Below, piece after piece: positions 1 through 12,824 of a stretch of DNA of 64,000 nucleotides. Origin of the DNA: Oscheius tipulae (lineage: Eukaryota; Nematoda; Chromadorea; Rhabditida; Rhabditidae); the NCBI GenBank assembly GCA_037178975.1, contig JASJZH010000002.1, forward strand, positions 2,666,001-2,730,000, read 5' to 3'. A program made the position numbers and the translations under genes. The notes beneath the pieces were generated by a model. It was not told where the DNA came from. It worked only from the letters and a program-made list of their open reading frames with translations, and did no database searches. Within the stretch, counting starts at the first letter, position 1; every line of letters begins with the position of its first letter.

Positions 1-3000
1 GTCGTAGCAGAGAGCAATGTGCTTTCCGAACTTCAGCCGCTCGTATTGACTGAAAAGCACTGTTCTGAGAGAGAGAGAGAGAGAGAGAGTGAAACAGAGA
101 GACAGAGGGACATAGAGACGGAGAAACTACTCACGATGACAGATTCTCCATGTACTTCAGAGTTTGGGCATGAACTTCGGCATTGTCCGGAATGACAGCC
201 AGATAGAGAATATCTTTTGGAGCATCAACAGGTCCCAGACCAGTTTCCTCCCAAAGTGCGAGCATCTAAAATTTGAATTTCGCAAAATAGAAGGTAAAAA
301 CTAACGCTGGGAGCAAAGTGATGCAATTCCCGATCCAAAACTGCGCAGACCATTGGGACAGGCTCTACGACATGGGAAAGGTCCAGCTCTTCGGTTTTTG
401 TCGAGACTTGTTGTCGCATCTTGGACAGATCCCTCCATATCAGAGGACCTTCTAGGGTGTTCGTATCCCGCACGATCTTCATGCTCTCGTCCAGAATTGG
501 CTTCAGTTTCTCGCAGACACTGGGAATCAATGCCTCGTCCTCATCGCCGACTTGCAACTCGTTGGCAACCTAAAAGAAACTGGTCAGTCTCTGCCTCACT
601 GCATATCTCTACTTATCTCTGTATTCTTACCTGAAGTCCCCAAGGATGAAAGAAAGTCGCGTAGCTGACATCCTTCCTATCCGGTCCTCTCAGCGGACTC
701 AAAGCCGCATCCACAGCCGAGTTTCCCAACAGAAGCAGTTCCGTCTGATCGACATAGCTCATGATGAACTCCGAATTGCTTCCAGGGATTCCTCTGTCAT
801 CTTCTGGTGCGAAAGCCTTCTCCATGTCCTCTGCCGTCGTAGCCAGCGAGTTGATAGTCCTCCCGACATAACTCTTCAAGCACATGATCCTCAGCTGATT
901 CATCACAGCCCGATCCGAATTGACCGTACTGTCCAGGATGTACTTGGGAATTGATAAGGATTTCGGATCGTAGCCGTGATAGGGACCTAGAGCCGGGGTT
1001 ATGGCTTCTTTCGGTCCAACACCAGTTGCTTCCTGGGCATCCTCGGGGAAGAGACCATTGTACATTGACAAGTATCGGTGTCGAACAGCGCTAAAACATA
1101 GTTTTAGGCAAAAGGATTTACCACCCTACCTGAATCCACAATTGCAATTCTGATTCTGACTGCTGTAGAAGCCGCTATAAGGAGGAAGGTTCATTTGCAT
1201 CGGCGCGGGACGTCTCAAAACTTCGGGCGGGATCAGATACAGCCCCAGTTCCCTTGTCTTAATAGTCACGTTACAGGAGCAGAGCGGACAGGCGTCGAAG
1301 CAGATGTCATAGTGCAGATCCAACAGGGTGTCTTGCAAAATGATGGTCAAGACGATAGACGAAGCTTCCGGCGCCAATCTCTCGTTCAGAGCCACAGTCT
1401 TCGGGACCTTCTTTGGTCCTGGCAGGTACCGATACCTCAGGGGCAGCATGTCCATATGTCCCAGAGTCATTTGGTATCCGACAGTGGGTAGGGCCGGCGG
1501 AGAAGGTGGTCGTGGTTCCTGGAGCTGTTGGACAGGCTGGACAGGCTGCGGAGGTGGGGCTTGGTTTTGGAACGGTCCGGGTCCTCCCACACCGCATTGT
1601 TGGTTCATGGGAAGACCCATTCCCAGCGGTGGAGCCATGGGAATCACTGGCGAACTGATCTGCGGAGCCATCATCCCCATCGGCTGGTCCCAGGGATTCA
1701 TCGGAGGTCCCATCGGATTCATTGGGGGACCCATCTGCGGATGTTGCATCTGCATCTGCATCATGTGTCTCTGCTGCATCTGGTGTTGTTGGTAGGCATT
1801 CATCGGAGCGTTCATTCCCATCGGATTCATCTGATTCATCATCGGTCCTCCGCTCATCGGGCCCATGTTTCCCATCATCGGATTTGACATCGGACCGTGG
1901 CCCATCCCTCCAGACATCGGCATGTGACCCATCGGACCCGAGTTCATAGGTCCTCCCATTGATCCCATCGCGTTCATCGGATTGTAGAGTGGGCTGGCCC
2001 TGAAAAATCTTTTTTCACACGCTGTTTGCAGGTCTTTGGAGGATTCTATCAACGTTTTCTTTCACTTCGGAAAGAGTATAGGACCATCTGTTACCTAAAA
2101 AATATTGTTCCTCTGTCTCTCTGTATCTGTCTTTCTGCCTCTGTGTTTCTTTGTCTCTCTCAACTTTTACCTGCCTTGGGAAAGTGGAAAGAATCTGTCT
2201 GACTCACATATGAGGGTATCCGCCAGGCATTCCCATTGCGCTCTGACTCATTGGTCCGTAGTTGGGCATTCCCATCGGTCCACCATATGGCATTCCTGTT
2301 GCTCCATAGGCTCCGTAACCTCCTGGAGGACCATAGCCAGGTCGCACCTGCATTCCTGGACGATGATAGGGGAATCCCATAGGATGCTGCTGCATCATGG
2401 GGTTGGGAATCGAGGTGAAGGAGACCTAAATGAGAAATTTAGAAAAAAGAACTGTCTAAAGGGTACCTGATAGGCTTTGGAACTGTCCGATTGACTCCTG
2501 TTCTCGTGATTCAACGGTACCATGTTGATCTTGTTCGAAGACGAGCCGACCGTATGGGGAGCACTGATCGGGACCTCAATGGACGGTTTCTGGGGTCTAT
2601 TCGCGAGTTGTTTTGCCAATTTGTAGTAGTCTATGGGTAGAAGTTCTTCCGTGTTGTCCTTTTTCTATAAAGGGTGTTTTGAATCATAAGAATGGGAAGA
2701 TGGTCCTCACCTTTTCAAGACTAAACCGATTGATCACGGTAGTGATGTTCTTCTCGACTTGAGGAGAGTTTTTGGGACTGATGACAGTTTGGAGAATCTT
2801 GGAGAAGTAGCCATTCTAAAAATAGATTGTTCAGGTTTCTTAGAGAACATCACTGTCACTCGTCTATCCAAAAATACTCACAATCTTTGTATGATCAGGC
2901 AGAACATGCTCTGCCACTTCCAAAGCAGCCAGCTTCTTTTGTGTGTGTTTCTCCACGACCTCCATGCACTCGACCTCCATCGGCTCATGTTCTTTGATTC

Positions 3001-6000
3001 CTTCTTCTGTAGCTACCAGCTGAGATGGTACAGGTGGAGCATGAAGATGCGTGGTTCCCATCGTTGTCATAGGGAATCCGGCAGGACTGAATTGGTTGGC
3101 TTCCAGTACTGAAGGAGGGGTGGGATAGATCTGATTGGCATCGGGGACTGAAGGAGGTCCAGTAGCTTTGAGGGACAGGGGCTGAAAATATACTGAAATA
3201 AGATATGGAGACAGACAGACAGTAAGACAGAGAGACAGGGAGATAGAAATATTAACCTGATACTGTTCATTGCTGGCCGGAGGGCTCAAGATGTTATCCA
3301 TTGCCCCATCCGTTTCCATAGGCTCATCCGAACTGACATGTTCACCAAAATCGGTCTCTGTCTTCTCCACTTCGAATTCGAAAGTGCTCGGCAAGCCGAC
3401 GTCTTCCTCATCAAAGTCGTCGCACGGATAGAAGCTGTTGTAGCCGGGCATCTCGCCAAAACCGTCGTCTGGACTCTCGTCATCGCTGTCTTCCCTTGGC
3501 TCTTCTTCGGTATTCTCTTCGTCCGACTCAATCTCATAGACCTTCCTCTGGAGCTTCCTCGTCCTCGGTAAGATCTCATCCTCCCGCTCTTGTAGTTTCA
3601 ACTTCGGGAATGTGACGCTTCGAGACATCATCAGCTTTCCAGTAGTTTCGGGGAGAACCAACTCGGGAGGCGGAGAAGAGGTTGCGGGAATGGTCTCTTG
3701 ACTGCCCGGCTGTTCAGGGCTTTGTGGAACAGGTAGAGGCAGAGGAGGAGGGTAGGATGCTCGTCGTTTTTCACCAATCCTGAAAGTATACCATGATAGC
3801 AAATTATGCCTCTGTCTCTCTGTATCTCTGTATCACTGTCTATCTGTCTATCTCCCTCGTAATACTACAACCCACCTTCTGTTATGATAAGATTTGAACT
3901 CCGGCTCATTCCTCATAAATGGATTGAAGTAGTAGTCGTAGTCGTCCGCTCTTTCCTTTTGTGGAGCTGTTGCCGGCACTTTAGACTGCTTTCCGGGCTT
4001 ATAGATTTGCGCAAAAGTCTCTTCCGGCAGTTCTTGCTCGGCTGACACGCTCGGCATGACGCAGGCTCCAGAACATGGGGATTGGGCTCCGATCGGGGTG
4101 AAGGCCTCAGGAATGTAGTCTTCGCCTGCTCTTTGCAAGTCGTGGAAGCTGAAAATAGACTGTCGGTACAGAAACAGACACAGAGAGACTTTAGAAAGCA
4201 CTTACGTCTGATTCTCGATAGGATCCTCTTCCGGATTGTCACACCTTCCCCACGTTGGATTTTCTTCATCTTGAATTTCTTGATCCGCTTCTTCCTTTTC
4301 CTTTGTTCCTTCCTTGGGAAACATCAAAGGCGGTTTGGGAATACTTTCTTCTTTTCGTCGGTATCCAACGGGTTTCGAGTTTGATGGATGTTGTCGATGG
4401 TTTGCCGCGCATTTACTACAAAGCATTGGTTCTAAAGAGATTAAGATAGACTCACTCGATGGTGTCAAAGAATTCACTCGTGTCTTCATCGCATTCCTTT
4501 GAGTTCCATCCGGCAATCTGTTCGTCCGAATGATGACAGTCTTTCATGACATGTTCCACAGTACAGCCGCACTTTTCTGTTCTTCCCGGGTCCATGTTGT
4601 TCCATTTCGTGTCATCGTCAGCCTGAGCAACGTACGGAGTCACGAATTCTCCGACCGGGGTTGGTGGCACGGCAGGATTTCGTTTGATTGGGATGTTTGC
4701 GGTCTGGAGGATGCCTTGGACGAAGGAGGAGGTGGTGCACTCGTCCAATGAGAGCTCATTTCGCTTTCGAACGTCGTCGACTAAAGTGAATAAATGAATG
4801 GCTATTTATCTGTCCCTTGTTTTTCTTCTAATCTATCTGTCTGTTTAAAGATTCAAATTCTCACCTCTAGCCTCTTCACTGATATGAATCGAGTGAACAT
4901 TCCTGTCTCCAGCTTCGTTCATAGCCTCCATATCGTGTTCGAGCGTCAGGCAGACCAAGGCAGTCGGCCATTGGAATCGAACACCGGCAACTTCGACCGT
5001 GACCATCTCAGGCATCGGCTTCTTCGAGGGCTTGTACTCTCTGTCGACGCTCTCCGGTTCTGATTCGACTTCCGTCTCAGGCTCTCCGTCACTGCTCTTC
5101 GGAAAGTCCGAATCCGAATCCGTGGTGTCATATTCTTCTCCGGATGACGATGATTCCTCTGACTCCTCTGACCCTGACTCCTCAATCTCTGGTTTCCTCG
5201 GTTTTGCAGTCGAGGGATCACAGTCACTGTCATCGCTTTCAATGATTCTCCTTCTCTTTTTCTTCTTCTCTATCACCGGGACGGGAAAGGTAAAAAACTG
5301 CTTGAACTCGTCGAGAGTCGAGGCTTGTTGGGCCTAAAAGATGAGAAATACCGAAAACAATAGATATTAAGCTAACCTGTGTCTTGAGAAACTGATCCGA
5401 TTTCTCATCAATTGGGACAATCTCTCCTTTCAGCGACCACGGGGCCAAGATGACTTTGACGCGTTTCTTGGACTCCAGGTGTCTGAAAATGAAAAACTAG
5501 GTTGGAAACCTCAATTTGATGACCGGGCCGAACATGGCACTATGGGAAAAGACTAGTCGAGCTATCAAGAGTCAAGGGAAATGTCCCGAATGGCTCAGAA
5601 GAAGGTAGTCGAGACGGGTGAGAGATTGAAAAATTAGCCAAAAAACTTGTCTCTCTTCCGAGATGGTGAAGGTGAGTGTTTTGTCGTCGAAACGGTAAGA
5701 GTTTGCATATCGGACACTCTCATACAGTGCGGGAGAGAAATAATCGAGCTGTCAGCACTGTACGGCAGGGACACTATCTGACTACTGACTATCGGGACAG
5801 TACAGGAAATAAATCTTCTGTCTGTCAAAAAGATATATATGAGAACCAGTCTAGGTGGCCTGACAGTTCCGAAGCACAGTTGATAGCTGAGATAATACGG
5901 GGAAGAAGACAGGAAAGTCAGACTGACTAAATTGTACGGTTAGTCTGCATGATACGGGAGAGAGTTTGAAATGAATGTCTAACTCACCTCATGCCCAGTT

Positions 6001-7242
6001 TGATTAGCGCCGGTTTCCTTTCCGCCGAGACAGCCACACAGACGAGGTTTCCTCCATGGACGAAGAAATTGAAGCTGACTCCTTCGATGAATCGAGGCGT
6101 TGTGAAGTCCTTGGCCATGTAATGAGCTGGCAGAGGCTTTGCGAACCATCTTCCAAGTCGAACCATTCCGCTTTTCAACAGACTGTGCTCTATCCTTGTG
6201 TGGATGGCCTTGAAGTATAGAATTCGAACCTAAAGAAGGCTATAGTAATTATAAACAGGTGAACGTACCTCATAAGTGATTGGTGGAGACGATCCATCGC
6301 CGATGTCTTCTGCCGTCACGTGTTCCAGTTTCGCACAATGGGTTGCCAACTTCTCCGGTTCGTTGGCGTACCAGAAGACCCAGAGTTCCTTAATAAGTCG
6401 TATTCTTCGTCTTTCTGACTCTATGCCTGTCACAAAAAGACCAACCTTGTTTATGTGGTTCGTAAAGCTTGGGATCTGCAGCGGTTCTGGGATTCCTGTA
6501 TTCAGCGACGTTGGCGGTTTTCGTCTCCAAGTACACGTAATCCCATCCTGGAGGCATTTCCCGTAGGCTCGAAGAACGTCGTCCTGGGAGAGATGAACGC
6601 CACGCGGAGCCGAGGTAGGGGTCATGTAGCAGCGCCATTTCAGCCCACTAAGCTCGATCTGGAAACGAAGCCTTACTGAAGTTGGAAAAAACTCGGGTAG
6701 GAGCAACTGGTGGAGTAGACTTGCTGGAGAAGCGAGATCCTAAGCTCTGTTAGAGAAAGAAGACGAGGGAGAATGTTAAAGACAACGACAAGTGTAGGGA
6801 TCGGCTGACCACTAGCAAAAAAAAAAAACAAGTCAGGCGTAACAATGTATATGAGGGAGAGAGGTGTGATACGATACAAAACTACTCGACTGACTCTCTC
6901 AATGAATGAGAGGAAGAGTAGTGGCTGATTCAAATGATATCGAGAGTCTAGGGAAATGACAACTATTGTTAGCAGAACGGACAAACTAGGTTGATTCTTC
7001 CTGTCATGATAATTCTGCTGGGAAAGAAAACCGGAAAAATTAGGCTAACTACTCACCAAGGCAAAGACATTCGTTTCACAGGCCTCCAGCGTCCCTCCAT
7101 TATTCACAGGTGGGACGGGATTTGGCTCGAATTCCGGATTGTTATACGGATCGTCGTCTGCTTGTGGGACTGCCGACGGTGTAGGGGTCGGTACAGCTGG
7201 AGCTCCTCCTCCAGTGCCGCCTCCTCGTCGAATATTGCTCAT
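1..7242 (-). CDS. let-19: Mediator complex subunit 13 (N-terminal part, cut by the left edge)
   Basis: Mediator kinase-module subunit that links CDK8/cyclin C to core Mediator in the nucleus. Translation starts at 7242 and the gene runs off the left edge, so the C-terminus and stop are missing. Exon 1 ends ETNVFAL and splices (intron about 7056-6663) to ELSGLKWRCY, matching the MED13 start (LFALADLTGIKW). Then come KELWVFWYANEP, RLGRWFAKP, a FFVHGGN block and VILAPWSLKG (human VILCPFGLNG). Acidic Ser-rich linkers (about 5276-4845 and 3600-3300) and a Met/Gly/Pro-rich linker follow. A Cys cluster (DICFDACPLCSCN ... CNCGF ... NGLFPED, about 1330-1040) and the block around DILYLAVIPDN at the left edge align with the MED13 mid-region. 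Many small introns carry TCTGTCTC-like tracts. Orthology is secure; exon boundaries are approximate. Confidence 0.95.
1500..2400 (-). repeat. Met/Gly/Pro-rich low-complexity coding region of MED13
   Basis: About 900 bp of minus-strand coding DNA made of imperfect repeats of M-G-P/N-P-M-style units, seen on the plus strand as repeated cccatcgg and ttcatcgg words. It is split by an intron with a CT-rich microsatellite (about 2105-2200). It is probably a disordered linker between conserved MED13 blocks. The plus-strand ORFs over it are shadows. Confidence 0.8.
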
Positions 7243-10213
7243 TCAAGCAAGCTGGCAGGTTGATCCCTAGAATTTTCTTTGTCAGACAATCCTGTCAGTT
7301 TCCCGCCAAAAACTCAAAATGCCTTTTCGTAAGCTCCGAACAACAGCAGTTTCTCTCGCTCATTATCTTATCAGCTGCCGTCCGCTCCGATCTATGACTC
7401 GGAAAACGGAAAGATCAACGACTCACCTGCATAAAATTTGAGCTCTAGTGACTTTTCTCGTCAATTTTTCAGTATAGTTGAGCGTAATATGGGGTGCCCA
7501 AGTTGGAGAGAAGACTGTACTTCCTAAAAGAAACTGAAGTTGAATTGAAAGAAAGAAGAAACGAGATTGAGAAAAAGTGGAATTATAGTGAACAGCTATG
7601 AGAATAAGACGGTACGGGCGAGACAGTGAGTATTTATCGAGATGGTTTGGGTAAGACTACGATATCCGTAAGACCGAAAGCAAAACGAGACAATACGAGA
7701 GAGAGAAGAGATCTCAGAGTTTTCCGAAAAAAAAACATAAAGAAGGAGTTCAGAGAGTACGGGTGAGAAGTGAGTGTACCGTCTGAAGAGTAGTGGAATA
7801 CTGACAATGTGACGGTACGGGTGATACAGAAAAATTCCAGCCTGCGTAAATTAGACAAAACGCAAGATAGTACGGGTTTGAGAAATGAGTTACAGTCCAA
7901 AAGGGTGAGTGGAACAGAATAATGATGGATACCTTGTGTTTTCAGATAAACACCCACCGCGTTGTTGATTCAACTGTTTATGTAAACGACTATTTTTCGC
8001 GTACACCAATCGATACCTATTGGTCCCGCTTTTCATTAATTTGATGAAAAGATACATTCCCAGGCCAGCGATTGTTCGGATTTTCGGGACTTTACGGAAA
8101 TTTTTTGACTTGTTCAGAGTTCTAGAATTTTCGAGAAAGTGGAAGAGGGAGAACAGAAAACGATTAGAAAGCGTGTGTGGAAAATTTCACAGCTCAGTGT
8201 CATCCCCCCAACTGATTACTTTCAGATGTCTCTGATCTCTCTCTCCTAGTCAAAAATTGATGTTTCCGTCAGAGAAAAGAGTCAACAAGATTCATTTCCG
8301 TTTGTGTTTTGCTCCCATTACCCCGCGACAGTGCACTTTTTCGGTTTTCGGCGCGAAGAATTCAAAGAACCTGACTGTTGGAGGGAGAGAGACAGAGAGA
8401 GGGTGAGGGAGAGATATGAGTTCGTCTGGCATGATAGTCTAAACTTTGAATACAGTCTTGGCAGAAAAACCAAAAGAATGAAAAAATGCAAATGGCGAGT
8501 ATTACCAAAAAAAAGAAAGGAGGTGGAAGTTTATCTGACTACATACTAGAACTTGAAAAGTATATCTTAGATTCTGGCAGAAGGTTAGGCTTAAACAAGA
8601 AAAATAGAGGCAAAACTCGGTAACTATCGAATAGGGTACAGATTTAAAAAAAAAATGCGGGAAACCAAAAAGTTCAAATACACTACAAATACTTGAGAAC
8701 CATTACTTTTTCCTTGGCTCCTTCATAGTTTCCACATTTTTTTAAAAATAAATCGGAAAACTTTAAAGGGGAATTGAGGACATCGCGCCCTAAAAACGTG
8801 TATCAGGCTCAAAAGCATCTGATGTTTGCTCTGATAGCCAATTTTCCCCAAAAACTTTCAAAAGCTATCAGAATATCGTGGAAACAGTCACCAAATGCGA
8901 CTAGTTGGACCAAGAGAACGAGTTATTACGGTAGAAAACAAACTGTTTTCGGGTCTTCAGACCTGAAACGCTTTGAAAAGAACAAAAAAAGAGGAGGAAT
9001 AGAGAGACAGAGAGACAGGAAGTGAGACTCTTCCTGTCCCCGCATGGGTATGCAGCTGTTTTGAGGCGCAAAAGCCCGCGAGAGTTCATCCTCCCCTTAG
9101 CCCAAGCAAGCCATGGGACAAGCCTCGACCGCCCGCGCTCGCTGTCTACGCGACGCGGTCGATCAATCCCCCCAGACCGGGAAAAAGACTACTCTGTCTC
9201 TGGTGTCTCCTCTTTGCGCCATGTGTCTACTATTGTGTCTCCTCTCCCCCCACTGGTGTGTGTATTGGTCTTTCTACATACAGGTCGCAGAAAGTGTCTG
9301 ATTGAGAACAAGAGAAAGGCGCAACAGATTAGCGCTTTCGGAACCATGAGTTGGAGTTTTTTCGGGGTAATTGTAATTGTTCGGCTTTATTTTACCAGTC
9401 CAGACAAGTGAAGCAACATGTTTACAAGACGTTCTGAGCAGTTTTTCCCGTCAACTGTTACCGTACTTGTTGTGATATAGGCACCAACAAGGGCGCCACT
9501 TTTCGAGTCGAAAGCTAAATTTTTCAGCCTAGTGATGTTCTGCAAAGATTAAATTAGTAGCTATAACTTTGCAGAGCATACGGAGGCGTGGAACTTCAAA
9601 CCAATGCTTAAAAAGGAGAAGCGGAACGTCCAGGAGCCACTGTCGACTGATTTTGGATACTGCTAGTTTCTAGCCTAAAATCTATCCCAACCTGACAGTA
9701 TTTCTTTCCTCTGAAAAAGCGACAGACACGCTACTGTAAGAAGAAGACCAGTGTTTGATCGTGATCCAACGCGAATTGGGTTTCAAATGGCCAGTTGAAA
9801 AGGTACGGGAGAGAAGCAGAAGCACATCAATTGTCACAAGAAACAGAACCTCTTCGTTCCGGTGTCATCGTGGAAGTACTGTCAAATTTTATTTCGAACC
9901 TCTGATTGAGAGGGTTAGCTGTTTTTCAGACACCCACAAAATTTTCTTCACATAACTGAAATATAGCTACAGAATAATTAACGCTTTTTTAACTACGTGT
10001 GACTATAAAAGACGAAAGAACTTCAAAAACGAACTTGTTGTAGCACGGGAGAGCGAAGTCAGACAGTAATTTAATTTTTGTGCAATCCCGATTCTCGAAG
10101 TGCCAAGCCAAAAGCGTACTCCTAATAAGCAATAATAGGATAACAAAGAGCAACACATATATCACAAAGTTAGCAGAAGATATTCCGCTTCTTAACAGGA
10201 TTATAACTACGAG
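7243..10213. other. Intergenic stretch upstream of MED13; dispersed TACGGG repeat
   Basis: No gene recognised. At about 7600-7900 it has recurrent words of the form GACGGTACGGGYGAGA (7609, 7757, 7813, 7868), with further copies near 9804 and 10044 and related ones in a MED13 intron (5735-5960). A GC-rich patch at 9050-9190 contains a short ORF beginning MGQAS with no donor or homology I can defend. Confidence 0.5.
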
Positions 10214-11622
10214 ATGGCTATCAAAACGATGGACGATTCCAGCTGGCTCCGTCCCTTCGAGTGCAAGCCAATGGTGACACCTTCGGCTGCCCATGATGCC
10301 AGCTTCTTCGCCACGAACTTGACTGGTACAGTCTTCTACGGTGTGGCTTTGAGAAGACGACTGGTAACAGATCAGGATGCAGGAGTGGTCGTACAGGAAA
10401 TCGAGAGGGCGGAGGTTTCAAAGACGGTAATGCTAACAGGAGTCTCGGTCAACTTCGAGATGGATCAGAGACTGACAGCTTCAGATATGAGACAAGTACT
10501 GGATTGTTATGTTCTGGAGGAGAACGTGATATGTATGGTAAGTGAGGTAGAGAGACAGAAGTCTTGTGTTTTCTCTTCTTCGACAGTTCCACTTTCGAAT
10601 TCCGTCAACTCGTTATCGCGCTCTGTCCCATCGTCAAGCTTGCCGTCCTTCTTCACACAAAGAAGTCTACTCTCTCCATGAACATGGATCTCTGCCTTGA
10701 CCAGGGCCGATCGTCGACTGTATAGGGGCCTTCGACGATCTTAGGAAAAAAAAAGTTGTGGCTTTCTTCTGGCTGCCAAACCGGTGTTTGAGCGACGCTA
10801 CCATTTTGTAAACGTCACAGACCAGATCCGATTCTTCCGTCATTTCTTGAAGGAAATTCATCCTGACTCTTGAATCTTCTCCCGTGGAGTGGTCTTCGAT
10901 GCTGATGGCATCTATTTCCTGATCAAAAAGTGAGTCTCTCCATCTCTTAACCCCTTTTCCATCGTCACGCTTCCGCCTCGACCACCCTGTTGCTGGAATC
11001 GAACCAGATCGGTCGACTGCTCTACGACGAAATTTCTCTAAGTTCCACTTCTATCAAAGAGTCAGAGATGACTCGTCTTGCCCGAGTCCTAAGAGACGCA
11101 GTTCACCTTTGGCTGTGCCGCCAGCCTCCCTGTCTTCCCTATCGCCAGCCAGATTACTGTATTGTATAGTATTAGTAAACTATATTAGCTACGTGCCCTT
11201 GCGGTATTGGGGGAGACACTCCCTTTCAGTATCCTGGTCAGTCTCCGCATCACGCTCTGGATCCGACGCTGGGATGGCGGCAGATGTATCAATGGACTGG
11301 CTTCTTCTCCGAACCGAACCACTTCCCACCAATGGAACCACCATTCATCCTTCTCCTCTACAATCTGTTCTTCAAAAGTTTTCACCTGAGAAGAGCCGTC
11401 GCCGATGTGACTCTCCACACATGGACGCTACAATCTGGCCATGGATGTCGACTCGACAGGATCTCTGCTGCTGCTCAAGATGCTTGTCAGGAAGTCGACC
11501 TAACCGATGCGCTTGAGCTACTTCCCTCGACGACACAGGTTCCGAGCCTGAGACGACTGGCTGCTCATCGCAGCTACCGTCTCTTCCCGGGATCCGATAA
11601 GAGCGTCGAGCTGAGTCGCTAG
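10214..11622 (+). pseudogene. Unrecognised coding-like region with broken frames
   Basis: A clean first block from ATG 10214 encodes about 108 residues (MAIKTMDDSSWLRPFEC ... VLEENVICM) and ends at a good donor (GTAAGTGAG, 10538); a plausible acceptor follows (cgacag). Further coding-like blocks include one containing YHFVNVTDQIRFFRHFLKE (about 10764-10930, interrupted by TGA) and one containing SNQIGRLLYDEISLSST (about 10980-11160). After a short intron comes a block with GWRQMYQWTGFFSEPNHFPP (about 11223-11620). These need frame changes and cross stops at about 10697 and 10878 that I could not remove with normal introns. I recognise no family. Either the gene is decayed or I have misread its exon structure. 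Confidence 0.35.
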
Positions 11623-12074
11623 CTAGGAGACAGAACTCGCAACTGATCGAGATACGAAGAATGAAACTAGCAAAACAACAAAAATAATGCGATGGGATGA
11701 ATAAATCGTGTTTATCCTGAATTTGACGGGTAGAAGGGAACGGAGAGTACAGAGACAGAGTGACAGACAGACAAAAGGGCTAGCTAAAATGTTCATTGAA
11801 CTGACCATTTCCACAGCAAGAGACTTTAGTCGGAACGAAGACTCTTCCTGGAACTCTTCGACGGTCTGACGGATTTGCTCTTTTTGCTGCTGCTCTTCTT
11901 CAACTCTCCCGTAGACTTGTTCCTCTTGCAGCTGCTCCTCTTCGAACTATTCGACTAGCTTTTCCTGCTGCTCCTCCTTCTCAGCCTGAGACCCTATGTG
12001 ACAAAAATCTAGCGCATTTTACCCATTTTAAGCGGAGAACAGATTTGCGAATCGCGCCTTTGAAAACCACCAAA

Positions 12075-12155
12075 ACGTGAAAAAATGGCCGGATACCGAA
12101 CCAGCAACCCTCGGGGACGTGTGAACTCCAAAATAATACCACTAGGCCACGTTAA
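12075..12155 (-). repeat. tRNA-like Pol III-type repeat (minus strand)
   Basis: The reverse complement reads GTGGCCTAGTGGTATTA ... GCTGGTTCGGTATCC followed by GGCCATTTTTTC. This is an A-box-like start, a B-box-like GGTTCGGTATCC, ends able to pair (GTGGCC/GGCCAT) and a T-run. It does not fold into a normal tRNA by eye, so I call it a tRNA-derived repeat or tRNA pseudogene. Confidence 0.45.
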
Positions 12156-12599
12156 ATGGCGCACACGAACCGTCTCGGGAAGCACAAGTGCACAAGTGGC
12201 CAAATGGTAATAGTCTGTTTCCAACGAATCGCGGCAGTGAGGCAATTCTTTAAAGGTTTTTCGAAAAACAAAAACTTGGGTCCTCCGATTTCTCTAATTC
12301 CAAAATTAAAAATTACATTTACATGTTTTTTCAGTTTTCTATATGACGCCAAAATGGGTGTAAAATCAGGGTTTACAGCGCGCAGGAGCGTCTTCGGCTG
12401 GAAAATAACTGTTTGAAGCACAGTTTGCCTAAATCTTGGGATTTTCACGTAATTTTGGTGACAAGTAGGTTTTTACATGCCTAGACAACGATAACACTAA
12501 CAGAAAAGTAAAAAGATGCTGAGAAAATAGTGAAAAATGGGGAAATTTCTTCGCCGAAAAAAACAAGCAAAAAACGCCGAGCTTCGAACGTTCAAACTG

Positions 12600-12690
12600 A
12601 GGTGCCGCTATTCGTTGAATATGGACTATAGCGCACTCATCTAGTAAATTTGTGGCCATGGTTCTATCCCGACCGGAGGAAATGTTTATA
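12600..12690 (+). repeat. tRNA-like Pol III-type repeat (plus strand)
   Basis: The plus strand has GGACTATAGCGCACTCA and, about 35 bp on, GGTTCTATCCC, a good B-box. A 25-30 bp flank (TGCCGCTATTCGTTGAA) recurs in inverted orientation beside the tRNA-like unit at 12075-12155, so the two may be ends of one foldback element. Confidence 0.4.
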
Positions 12691-12824
12691 TTTTGCGTCT
12701 CCTAATGTTTTCGATAGTGCTGAACCAGATCATGTCTTAGTTTTTCTCTAAAAAGCTATACCGAATCACATTTTTAACTTCGTCAAACAAAGACAGACAT
12801 ACAATCCTACAAGATTCAATTCAG

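Noticed and set aside
1328-1795. Plus-strand 155-codon ORF over MED13
   Set aside because: Antisense shadow of the repetitive Met/Gly/Pro coding region.
9113-9301. ORF beginning MGQAS (myristoylation-like)
   Set aside because: No donor, no continuation and no family; CT-rich low complexity follows.
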